Origin: an uncultured Pelagibacteraceae bacterium
GTDB lineage: Bacteria; Pseudomonadota; Alphaproteobacteria; Pelagibacterales; Pelagibacteraceae
Assembly (NCBI GenBank): GCA_902595285.1
Contig: CACJPL010000007.1
Location: 1 to 64,000, forward strand
Reading direction: 5' to 3'
Length of the DNA: 64,000 bases
Shown: piece by piece, positions 1-9,391 of the stretch
How positions within the stretch are numbered: position 1 is the stretch's first letter
Layout: each line of letters opens with the position of its first letter
Program-made: the position numbers and the translations under genes
The notes under the pieces: generated by a model
The model's input: only the letters and a program-made list of their open reading frames with translations
Database searches by the model: none
Told to the model about the DNA's origin: nothing

Positions 1-161
1 ACACCAATTTTAAAATTACCTTTAGCGCTCAAATAACGAAGATTATTATCGTTATTTAATTTATAAATTTCTAAATTTGGAATTTTTATCAGATTATAAA
101 TTTCATCAGCATTTACATGCGAAATATGAAAAATAAGAATAAATAAAAATAAAATTTTCAT
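1..161 (-). CDS. 5' part of a small exported protein, truncated by the window edge
   Basis: An open reading frame runs from an ATG at 161 leftwards off the window edge with no stop (53 complete codons visible). The translation begins MKILFLFILIFHISHVNA, a short positively charged start followed by a hydrophobic core and a plausible signal peptidase site after NA, then a polar stretch beginning DEIYNLIKIPN. The C-terminal part is missing, so no family can be assigned. It is divergent from the ureohydrolase gene at 215, with about 50 bases between the starts. I infer a periplasmic or secreted protein. Confidence 0.6.
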   Translation of the reverse strand, partial: MKILFLFILIFHISHVNADEIYNLIKIPNLEIYKLNNDNNLRYLSAKGNFKIG

Positions 162-187
162 TAAATTATTATAGACGAATTAGATGA

Positions 188-199
188 GATAATATTATC
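188..199. promoter_or_regulatory. 12-bp perfect palindrome between divergent starts
   Basis: GATAATATTATC is perfectly self-complementary and sits in the only gap between the leftward exported protein (start 161) and the rightward ureohydrolase (start 215). It could be an operator or overlapping -10 elements. In DNA this AT-rich such palindromes also arise by chance, so the call is weak. Confidence 0.25.
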
Positions 200-214
200 T
201 TAGATTATTAAAAA

Positions 215-1174
215 ATGAAAAAAGAAAGAAACAAAAATCCAATTCAACCAGTTAGTGGAACTAAAGTTCCAAGATTTGCTGGCCCAAGTACATTTGCAAG
301 ATTACCTGAACTCAGAGATGTAGAAAGTTGTGACGTTGCAATTGTTGGAATTCCGTTTGATGCTGGCACAAGTTATCGACCCGGAGCAAGATTTGGTCCA
401 CAAAGCATCAGGCAAGCTTCTAGACATTTGAGAACTAATTATCATCCTAATTATGATGTTGAGCCTTTTAAAATCCAACAAGTAGCTGATGCTGGTGATA
501 TCGCTTGCAATCCATTTAGTATTGATGAAGCAATTAAACAAATAGAAGTAGGCGCAACAGATTTATTAAATAAGGTTGGAGGAATTATAAGTTTAGGTGG
601 AGATCATACTATTGCAGTTCCTTTGTTAAGAGCAATTAATAAAAAAAACAAAGGACCTGTATCTTTAGTTCATTTTGATGCCCACTTAGATACTTGGGAC
701 ACATATTTTGGTGCACCTTATACTCACGGAACTCCATTCAGAAGAGCTAGAGAAGAAGGATTATTTTTGGATGATGCTTCTATGCATGTTGGAATTCGAG
801 GACCACTTTATAGTAGAGATGATATTAAAAATGATGAAAGTTTTGGATTTAAAATAATTCATTGTGATGAGTTTCAAACAGAAGGAACCGATAAAATAGC
901 AGAAAGAATTAGAAAAAGAGTGGGAGACAATCCTTTATACTTATCAATTGATATTGATGTTTTAGATCCTGCATTTGCTCCAGGTACTGGTACACCAGAA
1001 ATTGCAGGGATGACTACAAGAGAAATGGTAAATGTTTTAAGAGGTTTGTCTGGATTAAATTTAGTTTCAGCAGACGTCGTTGAGGTTTCTCCAGCATATG
1101 ATCATGCAGAAGTAACTTCTTTAGCAGCAGCAACTATTGTTTATGAATTAACTAATTTATTTGCAAAAATATAA
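215..1174 (+). CDS. Ureohydrolase of the agmatinase/guanidinobutyrase family
   Basis: The 319-aa protein belongs to the arginase/agmatinase superfamily, which hydrolyses guanidino compounds to an amine plus urea at a two-manganese site. All six metal ligands are visible: H131 (GGDHT), D155, H157 and D159 (DAHLD), and D246 and D248 (SIDIDVLDP). YTHGTPFRRA near residue 169 is typical of the agmatinase/guanidinobutyrase branch. Length is normal for the family. It is 20 bases upstream of an aldehyde dehydrogenase on the same strand, so a substrate whose product feeds an aldehyde or 4-aminobutyrate route is plausible. Agmatine, guanidinobutyrate and related guanidines cannot be told apart from sequence reading alone, so I give no gene symbol. 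There is little Shine-Dalgarno sequence before the ATG. Confidence 0.85.
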   Translation: MKKERNKNPIQPVSGTKVPRFAGPSTFARLPELRDVESCDVAIVGIPFDAGTSYRPGARFGPQSIRQASRHLRTNYHPNYDVEPFKIQQVADAGDIACNPFSIDEAIKQIEVGATDLLNKVGGIISLGGDHTIAVPLLRAINKKNKGPVSLVHFDAHLDTWDTYFGAPYTHGTPFRRAREEGLFLDDASMHVGIRGPLYSRDDIKNDESFGFKIIHCDEFQTEGTDKIAERIRKRVGDNPLYLSIDIDVLDPAFAPGTGTPEIAGMTTREMVNVLRGLSGLNLVSADVVEVSPAYDHAEVTSLAAATIVYELTNLFAKI

Positions 1175-1194
1175 AGAAAGGATAACGTCAAAAC

Positions 1195-2628
1195 ATGTTA
1201 GACAAAAAAAATTTTTATATTAATGGAGCGTGGGTTAAGCCGAATAGTTCTGAGGAAATTAAAGTAATTGATCCTGCCACAGAAGAAAATTGTGCAGTAA
1301 TTACTTTAGGGAACAAAGATGATGTTAATATTGCTGTTAATGCAGCTAAAGATACCTATGAATCTTGGGCCTTTTCTACTAAAGAGGAAAGGATTGGATT
1401 ATTAGAAAAACTTTATGAAAATTATAAGAAAAGATGGGCAGATATTGCTGAAGCTATAACTCTTGAGATGGGTGCTCCAAAAGATTTTGCAACAAAATTA
1501 CAAGCTGGTACAGGAGCAAGTCATATCAAATCATTTATTAGATATCTAAAAAATTTTGAATTTGAAAAACCGTTAGGAGATCATGCTCCTAACCAAAGAT
1601 TAATTTATGAACCAAAAGGTGTTTGTGCATTAATAACACCATGGAATTGGCCGATGAACCAAGTTTGCCTAAAAGTAATGCCAGCAATTGCATCAGGTTG
1701 TACAATGGTCTTAAAACCATCAGAATTAGCACCACTCTCCTCAATGATACTTGCTGAAATTATTGATGAAGTAAAATTTCCAAAAGGTGTGTTCAATTTA
1801 GTTAATGGCGACGGAGCAACAACAGGAGATGCTCTAACAAGTCATCCAGATATTAATATGATATCTTTTACTGGATCAACAAGAGCAGGAGCTTTGATTT
1901 CACAAAATGCTGCTAAAGATTTTAAAAGAGTAAGCTTAGAATTAGGAGGCAAGGGTGCAAATATAATTTTTAAAGATGCTGATCCAGAAGCTATTGAAAG
2001 AGGTGCTTTAAGATGTTTTAGAAATTCTGGACAATCTTGTAATGCACCAACAAGAATGCTTGTTGAAAAATCAATGTATGAAGAAGCTATTGAGAGATTA
2101 AAAAAATATACTGAAAACTTTGAGGTGGGTGATCCTAAAAAAGAAGGAGAACATATAGGTCCAGTTATTTCAGAAACTCAATACAATAAAATACAAACTT
2201 TAATCCAAAAAGGAATAGATGAAGGTGCAAAATTAGTTGCTGGAGGAACAGGTAAACCCGAAGGATTAGACAAAGGTTACTTTGTTAAACCAACTGTTTT
2301 TGCAGATGTAAATAATGATATGGAAGTTGCAAGGACTGAGATTTTTGGCCCTGTTTTATCTGTTATTCCATTTGAAACAGAAGAAGATGCAATCAAAATT
2401 GCGAATGATACTGCATATGGATTAACAAATTATATTCAAACGCAAGATTCTAAAAAAGTACAAAGAGTTGCAAGAAAATTAAGATCTGGAATGGTTGATG
2501 TTAATGGAGCAGGAATTGCAGTTGATGCACCTTTTGGTGGTTTTAAACATTCTGGAATAGGTCGAGAAGCAGGTGAACACGGTTTAGAAGAGTTTTTAGA
2601 AGTAAAAGCTGTAGGTGGTTGGAGTTAA
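1195..2628 (+). CDS. NAD(P)-dependent aldehyde dehydrogenase
   Basis: A full-length (477 aa) member of the aldehyde dehydrogenase superfamily, oxidising an aldehyde to its acid with NAD(P)+. The oxyanion Asn is N151 in TPWNWP, the general base is E249 in LELGGK, and the catalytic thiol is C282 in GQSCNAPT. The C-terminal PFGGFKHSGIGREAG motif is also normal. It lies 20 bases after the ureohydrolase and probably shares its transcript. Its 3' end overlaps the oppositely oriented deacylase gene by four bases. Substrate is not readable; an aminoaldehyde is a reasonable guess from the neighbour. Confidence 0.88.
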   Translation: MLDKKNFYINGAWVKPNSSEEIKVIDPATEENCAVITLGNKDDVNIAVNAAKDTYESWAFSTKEERIGLLEKLYENYKKRWADIAEAITLEMGAPKDFATKLQAGTGASHIKSFIRYLKNFEFEKPLGDHAPNQRLIYEPKGVCALITPWNWPMNQVCLKVMPAIASGCTMVLKPSELAPLSSMILAEIIDEVKFPKGVFNLVNGDGATTGDALTSHPDINMISFTGSTRAGALISQNAAKDFKRVSLELGGKGANIIFKDADPEAIERGALRCFRNSGQSCNAPTRMLVEKSMYEEAIERLKKYTENFEVGDPKKEGEHIGPVISETQYNKIQTLIQKGIDEGAKLVAGGTGKPEGLDKGYFVKPTVFADVNNDMEVARTEIFGPVLSVIPFETEEDAIKIANDTAYGLTNYIQTQDSKKVQRVARKLRSGMVDVNGAGIAVDAPFGGFKHSGIGREAGEHGLEEFLEVKAVGGWS

Positions 2629-3815
2629 TTTATAGAAGATTTTTCTTTAATACCATCTAGGAGTTTTAAGCATTTTTTTAATTCGTCTAAAATTATAAAT
2701 TCATCAATTTTATGAGCTTGTTCAATCGAACCAGGACCGCACACAACTGTGCTAATACCTATTTCCTGAAATAGACCTGCTTCAGTTCCAAAAGAAACAA
2801 CTTGCCTTGAGTTATCCCCTGTTAAGCTTGAAATTAATTCACAGGCATCTGATTTACTCTTTCTATCAAATCCAATTATTTCCCCTATAATATTTTTTTC
2901 AATTGAAGCATTAGGAAAAATTTTTTTCATATCTGGAAGCAAAACTTCATTTGCATATTTATCTATTTCCTGATTTAAAAATACACCATCTTCTTTTACA
3001 ACAGGCCTTGTTTCCCAGTTAACATGACATTTATCTGCGATTACATTATGAGCTATTCCCCCAAATATTCCTCCTATAGATAATGTTGAATGTGGAGGAT
3101 CAAATATAGAGTCTTTAGGTTCTCTCTCTTTAAGTCTTTCTCTTAATTCCATTAATTTATTTACATATCTTGATGCGTACTCAACTGCGCTTACACCTTT
3201 ATGAGGTGCTGAACTATGTCCTGCTAAACCTCTAAAATGTGTTGTGTATTCATAACATCCTTTATGCGCATCAATAATCTTCATGTTAGTAGGTTCGCCA
3301 ACAATACAAATACCATCTTTAATATTTCTTCTTTTTAACTCTTCAATTAAAATTGGTGCACCTATACATGCTGTTTCTTCATCAAATGTAAAAGAAAAAT
3401 GAATATCTCTATCTAAATTAGATTTTGAATAAATTGGTGCATATGCCAAAGTACATGCAATAAAACCCTTCATATCACATGAACCTCTTCCATATAATTT
3501 ATCATCCTTAATTGTTGCAGTAAAAGGGTCTGAGCTCCAACCCTTTGAGACTGGGACAACATCCGTATGACCTGATAAAATTATAGGTTTTTTATTTTTT
3601 GAACTTTTAGCTTTTAGAGTTGCGAATAGATTTACTCTTTTTTTTTCATCATCATAAGTTCTAAAAGAGGTAGCACCTAATTTTTTTAAGATATCATCAC
3701 AATAATCAATTAAAGCGGTATTATCTTCCCCTGATATAGTTTTAAAACTAATTAGATCTGTCAAAATTTTAACAGAATTTTTAAATAAAAGATCTGAATT
3801 ATTTTCTGTACTCAT
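2625..3815 (-). CDS. argE: M20-family deacylase, acetylornithine deacetylase-like
   Basis: This 396-aa M20 metallopeptidase-type enzyme resembles ArgE, which removes the acetyl group from N-acetylornithine. Visible metal and catalytic positions are H83 and D85 (SGHTDVVPVS), D114 (GRGSCDMKG) and the E146/E147 pair (TFDEETAC). The dimerisation-domain segment GLAGHSSAPHKGVSA is in place. It is transcribed alone, converging on the aldehyde dehydrogenase with a four-base overlap, and its start is only 27 bases from the divergent csaA start. Close relatives include succinyl-diaminopimelate desuccinylase, so the exact acyl substrate is inferred. Confidence 0.8.
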   Translation of the reverse strand: MSTENNSDLLFKNSVKILTDLISFKTISGEDNTALIDYCDDILKKLGATSFRTYDDEKKRVNLFATLKAKSSKNKKPIILSGHTDVVPVSKGWSSDPFTATIKDDKLYGRGSCDMKGFIACTLAYAPIYSKSNLDRDIHFSFTFDEETACIGAPILIEELKRRNIKDGICIVGEPTNMKIIDAHKGCYEYTTHFRGLAGHSSAPHKGVSAVEYASRYVNKLMELRERLKEREPKDSIFDPPHSTLSIGGIFGGIAHNVIADKCHVNWETRPVVKEDGVFLNQEIDKYANEVLLPDMKKIFPNASIEKNIIGEIIGFDRKSKSDACELISSLTGDNSRQVVSFGTEAGLFQEIGISTVVCGPGSIEQAHKIDEFIILDELKKCLKLLDGIKEKSSIN

Positions 3816-3842
3816 ATTTTCCTTCCATTATATATTAAATAT

Positions 3843-4184
3843 ATGAAAGAACAAATTACCTATGATGTATTCGATAGAGTTGATATTAGAGTCGGAACAG
3901 TTATTTCAGTAAAAAAAAATGAAAAAGCTAGAAAACCTTCTTTAGTTGTTGAAGTAGATTTTGGAAAAGAAATTGGAATTAGACAATCTTCTGCCCAAAT
4001 TACCCATTATTATAATGAGGAAAATCTTAAAGGAAAACAAGTAATAGGTGTTTGTAATTTTCCAGAAAAAAATATAGCTGGCGTAGTTTCTCAAGTACTT
4101 ATTCTTGGCTCAATAGACAAGGAGGGTAAAGTAATTTTGGTCCATCCATCTCAAAAATCTGAGAATGGTTTACCTATTGCATAG
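3843..4184 (+). CDS. csaA: CsaA-type tRNA-binding domain protein
   Basis: A 113-aa single-domain protein with the EMAP-II/tRNA-binding OB fold. DRVDIRVGTVISV near the N-terminus and the C-terminal VSQVLILGS segment are characteristic, and the length matches CsaA. CsaA has been described as a chaperone-like, tRNA-binding dimer. The gene is followed after two bases by the LysE-family exporter and then aconitase, in an apparent plus-strand operon. The function in this genome is inferred from family only. Confidence 0.85.
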   Translation: MKEQITYDVFDRVDIRVGTVISVKKNEKARKPSLVVEVDFGKEIGIRQSSAQITHYYNEENLKGKQVIGVCNFPEKNIAGVVSQVLILGSIDKEGKVILVHPSQKSENGLPIA

Positions 4185-4186
4185 AA

Positions 4187-4780
4187 ATGCATCCAGAAAT
4201 TCTATCGATAACTTTATTTGGAATTGTAGCCGCTTATTCTCCAGGGCCAAATAATTTTGTAGCTTTTTATTCTGGATTTAATTTTGGTATTACAAGAACT
4301 CTCCCACATATAATCGGAGTTACTTTAGGTTTCCCATTTTTATTATTATGTGTAGCCCTAGGTTTGATAAATGTTTTTAAACTTTATCCATTAATTCAAG
4401 AAATATTAAAGTATCTTGGCACATTATTTTTAATTTACTTAGCCTATAAAATTTCTTTCTCTAGTTCTCAAAACAAAGAAAATAATAATAAAAATCCAGT
4501 AAAATTTATAGAAACATTTGTTTTTCAATTTTTAAATCCAAAAGCTGTAATTGCATCGATAATAATTGTATCAACATATATTAAAGTAGGAGAAAATTTT
4601 GTAAGCTATACGACTCAAATTGTTGTATTAGCTCTGTTAGTTTCTGTAACCAGTATTACATTATGGACATTTTTAGGTAAATTCTTTAGGAAATTCGCGA
4701 CAAATCAGAAATTTATTAATTATTTTAATTATGTTATGTCACTGCTTCTTTTATTAAGCATACTAACTTTTTATTTATAA
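4187..4780 (+). CDS. LysE/RhtB-family amino-acid exporter
   Basis: This 197-aa inner-membrane protein has five to six hydrophobic segments and the family's N-terminal signature AAYSPGPNNFVAFYSG. LysE/RhtB proteins export amino acids or related compounds by proton exchange. Length is usual for the family. It sits between csaA and aconitase with gaps of two and one bases, so it is co-transcribed with them. The exported substrate cannot be deduced. Confidence 0.85.
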   Translation: MHPEILSITLFGIVAAYSPGPNNFVAFYSGFNFGITRTLPHIIGVTLGFPFLLLCVALGLINVFKLYPLIQEILKYLGTLFLIYLAYKISFSSSQNKENNNKNPVKFIETFVFQFLNPKAVIASIIIVSTYIKVGENFVSYTTQIVVLALLVSVTSITLWTFLGKFFRKFATNQKFINYFNYVMSLLLLLSILTFYL

Positions 4781-4781
4781 C

Positions 4782-7451
4782 ATGAAACCAGGAAACCAAA
4801 ATTCTTATAATTCACTTAAAAAAATTTCAATAGATAATAAAGATTTTAGGTATTACTCTTTATCTGAGGCAGAAAAGAATGGCCTGGATGGTATAAGTAA
4901 ACTTCCTAAATCTCTAAAGGTTTTGCTAGAAAATTTATTAAGATATGAGGATAACTTAAGTGTTACTAAATCGCAAATAGAAGCTATTATGAATTGGTTA
5001 AAGACAAAAAAATCTAAAACTGAAATTGCATATAGACCAGCAAGAGTATTACTTCAAGATTATACAGGAATACCTGCAGTTGCAGATTTAGCTGCAATGA
5101 GAGAAGCAGTTAAAGAAAAAAATAAAGATCCAAGTACAATCAACCCATTATCTGCAGTTGATCTTGTTATCGACCATTCAGTACAGGTAGATCAGTCTGC
5201 TAAAGCAGATTCTTTTGAAAAAAATGTTGATATAGAATTTGAAAGAAATGGTGAGAGATATTCTTTTTTAAAATGGGGGCAGCAGGCATTTGATAATTTT
5301 AGAATAGTTCCACCAGGAACAGGAATTTGTCATCAAGTGAATTTAGAATATTTATCAAAAGTTGTTTGGTCAGAAGAGTTTAAAGGAGATAAATATCTTT
5401 TCCCAGACACTTTGGTTGGAACAGATAGCCATACAACTATGGTTAATGGTTTGTCAGTGTTAGGCTGGGGTGTTGGTGGAATTGAGGCTGAAGCAGGCAT
5501 GTTAGGTCAGCCAATATCAATGTTAATACCCGAGGTTATTGGTTTTGAGATGAAAAGCAAATTGCCTGAAGGAACTACTGCAACTGATTTAGTTTTAACT
5601 GTTGTTAAAATGTTAAGAGATAAAGGAGTAGTTGGTAAGTTTGTTGAATTTTATGGCGAAGGTTTAAAAAATTTGACACTTGCGGATAGAGCTACTATTG
5701 CAAACATGGCCCCAGAATATGGCGCTACATGTGGTTTTTTTCCTATAGATGAAGAAACATTAAAATATTTAAAATTTTCTGGAAGAGATCAGCACACAGT
5801 GAATATTGTTGAAAGTTATGCAAAAGAACAAGGGTTGTGGGCAAGTAACGATATAGAATTTACCGACATTATATCTTTAGATATGTCTACTGTAGTTCCA
5901 ACTATTTCTGGGCCAAAAAGGCCTCAAGACAAAGTTCTATTAACAGATGCACCTATTTCATTTCAAAAAGTGTTGCAGGAAGCTACAAGTAAAAAAGAAA
6001 AATCAATTTCAAAAGTAGCTGATACTGATTTTGATATTAAAGATGGATCAATATTAATCGCAGCAATAACTTCTTGTACTAATACATCTAACCCAAATGT
6101 TTTAATTGGAGCAGGACTTTTGGCTAAAAAAGCAATTGAAAGAGGACTACAAGTAAAACCTTGGGTAAAGACTTCTTTAGCTCCCGGTTCTCAGGTGGTA
6201 ACTGATTACTTAGAAAAGGCTGGATTAAATACTTATTTAGATCAATTAGGATTTAATTTAGTTGGGTATGGCTGCACAACTTGTATTGGAAATTCAGGAC
6301 CCCTTCCAGAAAATATTGTAGAAGCAATCCAAAGAAAAAATATTTATGCTGTTTCAGTTTTATCTGGAAATAGAAATTTTGAGGGAAGAATTTCGCCACA
6401 TATAAAAGCTAATTACCTAGCTTCACCCCCACTTGTTGTTGCATATGCAATAGCCGGACATATGGAAGTTGATTTATACAAAGATCCATTAGGAAAAGAC
6501 AGAGAAGGAAATAATGTATTTTTAAAAAATATTTGGCCTTCTAATAAAGAGATAGAGGACACTTTAAAAGAGTCGCTAAATGCGGAGATGTTTATAAAAA
6601 GATACTCAAATGTTTCTGCGGGTCCAGCTCAATGGCAAAAAATTAAAACTGAAAAAAGTAGCATCTACAATTGGGATGAGGGATCGACATATGTTAAAAA
6701 ACCTCCATTTTTTGACTCATTACCAGATAAGCCAGAGGGATTTAAAGAAATTAAGGATGCAAGACCATTGCTAATTTTAGGCGATATGGTTACAACTGAT
6801 CATATATCTCCAGCCGGTAGTATTCAAAAAGATAGTCCAACGGGTGAATATTTTATGGAAAACCAAATTTTGCCAAAAGATTATAACTCATATGGTTCAA
6901 GAAGAGGCAACCATGAAGTTATGATGCGAGGAACTTTTGCAAATATAAGAATCAGAAATGAAATGGCTCCTGGAACGGAAGGTGGTTTTACAAAGTTATA
7001 TCCAGAAGAAAAAGTTCTTCCTGTATATGATGCAGTAGTTGAGTACAAAAAAAGAGGAACAGATTTAGTTGTTATCGGTGGAAAAGAATATGGAACTGGA
7101 TCGTCAAGAGATTGGGCGGCCAAAGGTACAAAATTACTGGGTATAAAAGCAGTAATTGCTGAGAGTTTTGAAAGAATCCACCGATCTAATTTAATTGGAA
7201 TGGGAATATTACCTTTACAATTCATTAATGATGTTAATAGAAAAAATCTTAAATTAATTGGTTCTGAATTAATTAGCATTATAAATATAGAGAAGGGTGT
7301 TAGCCCCTCCGATGAAGTTACAGTTGAAATTAAATATTCCTCTGGTGAAATAAAGAAAATTAAAACATTATGCAGAATTGATACAAAAAATGAATTAGAA
7401 TATTATAAAAATGGAGGTATTTTGCAGTACGTTTTAAGGAATATGATTTAA
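4782..7451 (+). CDS. acnA: Aconitate hydratase A
   Basis: An 889-aa AcnA/IRP-type aconitase that interconverts citrate and isocitrate in the TCA cycle in the cytoplasm. The three [4Fe-4S] cluster cysteines are C432 in ITSCTNTSN and C498 and C501 in GYGCTTCIGNSGP. FPDTLVGTDSHTTM (about residues 207-220) and the C-terminal swivel-domain motif YGTGSSRDWAAKG are intact. Length is normal. It is the third gene of a tight plus-strand run and is followed two bases later by an envelope protein of the YfgM type. Confidence 0.97.
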   Translation: MKPGNQNSYNSLKKISIDNKDFRYYSLSEAEKNGLDGISKLPKSLKVLLENLLRYEDNLSVTKSQIEAIMNWLKTKKSKTEIAYRPARVLLQDYTGIPAVADLAAMREAVKEKNKDPSTINPLSAVDLVIDHSVQVDQSAKADSFEKNVDIEFERNGERYSFLKWGQQAFDNFRIVPPGTGICHQVNLEYLSKVVWSEEFKGDKYLFPDTLVGTDSHTTMVNGLSVLGWGVGGIEAEAGMLGQPISMLIPEVIGFEMKSKLPEGTTATDLVLTVVKMLRDKGVVGKFVEFYGEGLKNLTLADRATIANMAPEYGATCGFFPIDEETLKYLKFSGRDQHTVNIVESYAKEQGLWASNDIEFTDIISLDMSTVVPTISGPKRPQDKVLLTDAPISFQKVLQEATSKKEKSISKVADTDFDIKDGSILIAAITSCTNTSNPNVLIGAGLLAKKAIERGLQVKPWVKTSLAPGSQVVTDYLEKAGLNTYLDQLGFNLVGYGCTTCIGNSGPLPENIVEAIQRKNIYAVSVLSGNRNFEGRISPHIKANYLASPPLVVAYAIAGHMEVDLYKDPLGKDREGNNVFLKNIWPSNKEIEDTLKESLNAEMFIKRYSNVSAGPAQWQKIKTEKSSIYNWDEGSTYVKKPPFFDSLPDKPEGFKEIKDARPLLILGDMVTTDHISPAGSIQKDSPTGEYFMENQILPKDYNSYGSRRGNHEVMMRGTFANIRIRNEMAPGTEGGFTKLYPEEKVLPVYDAVVEYKKRGTDLVVIGGKEYGTGSSRDWAAKGTKLLGIKAVIAESFERIHRSNLIGMGILPLQFINDVNRKNLKLIGSELISIINIEKGVSPSDEVTVEIKYSSGEIKKIKTLCRIDTKNELEYYKNGGILQYVLRNMI

Positions 7452-7453
7452 TT

Positions 7454-8098
7454 ATGGACGAAGATTTATCTATTATAAATACTAATGCTAGAAACGAAAA
7501 AGTTAAGAATTTTTTTGTAAATAATAAAAATAAAATAATCTCAAGTATAATTATTTTAATTATAATAATAGCAAGTGTTTTTAGTTACGATAAATATTTA
7601 GCGAAGAAAAAAAAAGATATTTCAGATAGTTTTAATTCAATAATCATAGATTATTCAGAAAAAACAAAAGAAAACACAGCTAGCAGTCTGGTTGAAATCA
7701 TTAACAAGAAAGATCCAACTTATTCGCCTTTATCACTTTATTTTATTATTGATAATAATCTTTTGAGTGATCAGTCTAAAATCAATTCATTATTTGATAT
7801 ATTGATAAAGGATACCTCATTAGATAGTGAGATTAAAAACTTAATTATATACAAAAAGGCACTTTATAATGCAGATAACGCTCAAGAAGGTGATCTTTTA
7901 AATATGTTAAACCCACTTATAAATTCAAAAAGTGTATGGAAATCTCATTCTTTATATTTGATGGCAGAATTTTTTTTTGCAAATAATCAAAAACAAAAAG
8001 CCAAAGAATTTTTCAATCAAATAGTAGCTTTAGAGAATTCTAATCCAGATATAAGGCTTCAAGCAGAGAAAAGATTGAACAGAGATCTGAGTGAATAA
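7454..8098 (+). CDS. YfgM-like membrane-anchored TPR protein
   Basis: The 214-aa product has a short cytoplasmic N-terminus, one hydrophobic segment at about residues 29-45 (rich in Ile), then a soluble, helical periplasmic region. The spacing YLMAEFFFANNQKQKAKEFF near the C-terminus looks like a tetratricopeptide unit. The architecture matches YfgM-type proteins, which in many proteobacteria precede bamB. Here too the next gene encodes a BamB-like beta-propeller and overlaps this stop by eight bases. I infer an accessory role in outer-membrane protein handling; sequence similarity seen by eye is modest. Confidence 0.65.
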   Translation: MDEDLSIINTNARNEKVKNFFVNNKNKIISSIIILIIIIASVFSYDKYLAKKKKDISDSFNSIIIDYSEKTKENTASSLVEIINKKDPTYSPLSLYFIIDNNLLSDQSKINSLFDILIKDTSLDSEIKNLIIYKKALYNADNAQEGDLLNMLNPLINSKSVWKSHSLYLMAEFFFANNQKQKAKEFFNQIVALENSNPDIRLQAEKRLNRDLSE

Positions 8099-9389
8099 AT
8101 TAATTTTTACTGTCATTGCATTATTTTTTATTAACAACTGTTCATTTAACGAAAACTCTAGAATTTGGAAAGATAAAGAAAATAAATTAGAAACAGATAA
8201 AAAAATAATAAAAGTTTTTGCAGATGATAAGGTAGTCGTTAAAGAATTTAATAAAGATTTAAAATTAGATCTATCATCAATAAAAAAAAATAATAAAAAA
8301 AATTACAATCAAAATAATCTTGGCTTGCAAAATTACAAAGGTGAATGGACAAAGATTGGTAACTTTAAATTTTCAAAGTTAGAGGAAATTAATAAATTAG
8401 ATTTCGATCCGATTTTTTTAAAAAATGGAATTATATTTTTTGATAAGAAAGGTTCAATTGTAAGATACGATAATAACTATAAAGTTAGTTGGAAAAAAAA
8501 TCATTATTCAAAAGCTGAAAAAAAATTAAATCCAAAGCTCAATTTTTTAGCAGAGGGTCAAAATCTTTTAGTGGCTGATAGTATAGCCAAATATTATTCT
8601 GTGAATATCAGTACAGGAGAACTTAATTGGTCAAAAAATAATGAATATCCATTTAATTCAAATATTAAAAAATATAAAGATAAAATATTTGTTATTGATT
8701 ATAAAAATATTTTGAGATGCTACAAAATCAAAGATGGCTCTGAGTGTTGGAATTTACAAACAGAAGACTCATTTACAGTTTCAAACATTAAATATTCCCT
8801 AATTATTTTAAACGATAATGTTATTTTTAGTAATTCTATAGGAGATATTACGGCTGTAGATATTGAAACTGGTTTAATTACATGGCAATTACCTACACAG
8901 AGCAGTTCAATAATAAATGAAACTCATAATTTTAAAACCTCTAAACTAGTATCAGATGGAAATTCGATATTTTTTTCAAACAACAAAAACCAGTTTTATT
9001 CAATAGATTTAAAAACTGGAATCACTAACTGGATAAATGAAGTTAATTCTAATATAAAACCTATTTTAGTTGGAAATTTAATTTTCACAATTTCTAATGA
9101 GGGTTATTTACATTTAATTGATAAAAATAAAGGCAATATAGTCCGAATTACAGATCTATTTCTGAATTACAAAGATAAAGAAAGAAAAAATATTTATCCA
9201 ATTGGCTTTGTAATTGGAGACAAAAACTTATTTTTAACTAATTCAGATGGTAAAATGATCATTGCCCAGATTGAGAATGGACAAATAATAAAAATTGAAA
9301 AAGTTTCTGGTGGATTAGTCTCTGAGCCGTTTATATTTAACAACAATTTATATGTAGTAAGAAATGGTTCAATTGTACAATATAACTAA
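8091..9389 (+). CDS. bamB: BamB-like PQQ-type beta-propeller protein
   Basis: A 432-aa exported protein with repeated propeller blades recognisable by patterns such as ISTGELNWSK, DIETGLITWQ and DLKTGITNWI, roughly 40-60 residues apart. BamB is a lipoprotein subunit of the outer-membrane beta-barrel assembly machine. The N-terminus has a hydrophobic core ending in FFINNC, a plausible though non-canonical lipobox. The start is GTG at 8091, inside the upstream gene, giving an eight-base overlap and likely translational coupling. Context (YfgM-like gene before it) supports the assignment. Confidence 0.72.
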   Translation: MNKLIFTVIALFFINNCSFNENSRIWKDKENKLETDKKIIKVFADDKVVVKEFNKDLKLDLSSIKKNNKKNYNQNNLGLQNYKGEWTKIGNFKFSKLEEINKLDFDPIFLKNGIIFFDKKGSIVRYDNNYKVSWKKNHYSKAEKKLNPKLNFLAEGQNLLVADSIAKYYSVNISTGELNWSKNNEYPFNSNIKKYKDKIFVIDYKNILRCYKIKDGSECWNLQTEDSFTVSNIKYSLIILNDNVIFSNSIGDITAVDIETGLITWQLPTQSSSIINETHNFKTSKLVSDGNSIFFSNNKNQFYSIDLKTGITNWINEVNSNIKPILVGNLIFTISNEGYLHLIDKNKGNIVRITDLFLNYKDKERKNIYPIGFVIGDKNLFLTNSDGKMIIAQIENGQIIKIEKVSGGLVSEPFIFNNNLYVVRNGSIVQYN

Positions 9390-9391
9390 AC

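Noticed and set aside
6881..7279. 132-aa open frame antisense to aconitase
   Set aside because: Shadow of the conserved C-terminal aconitase domain.
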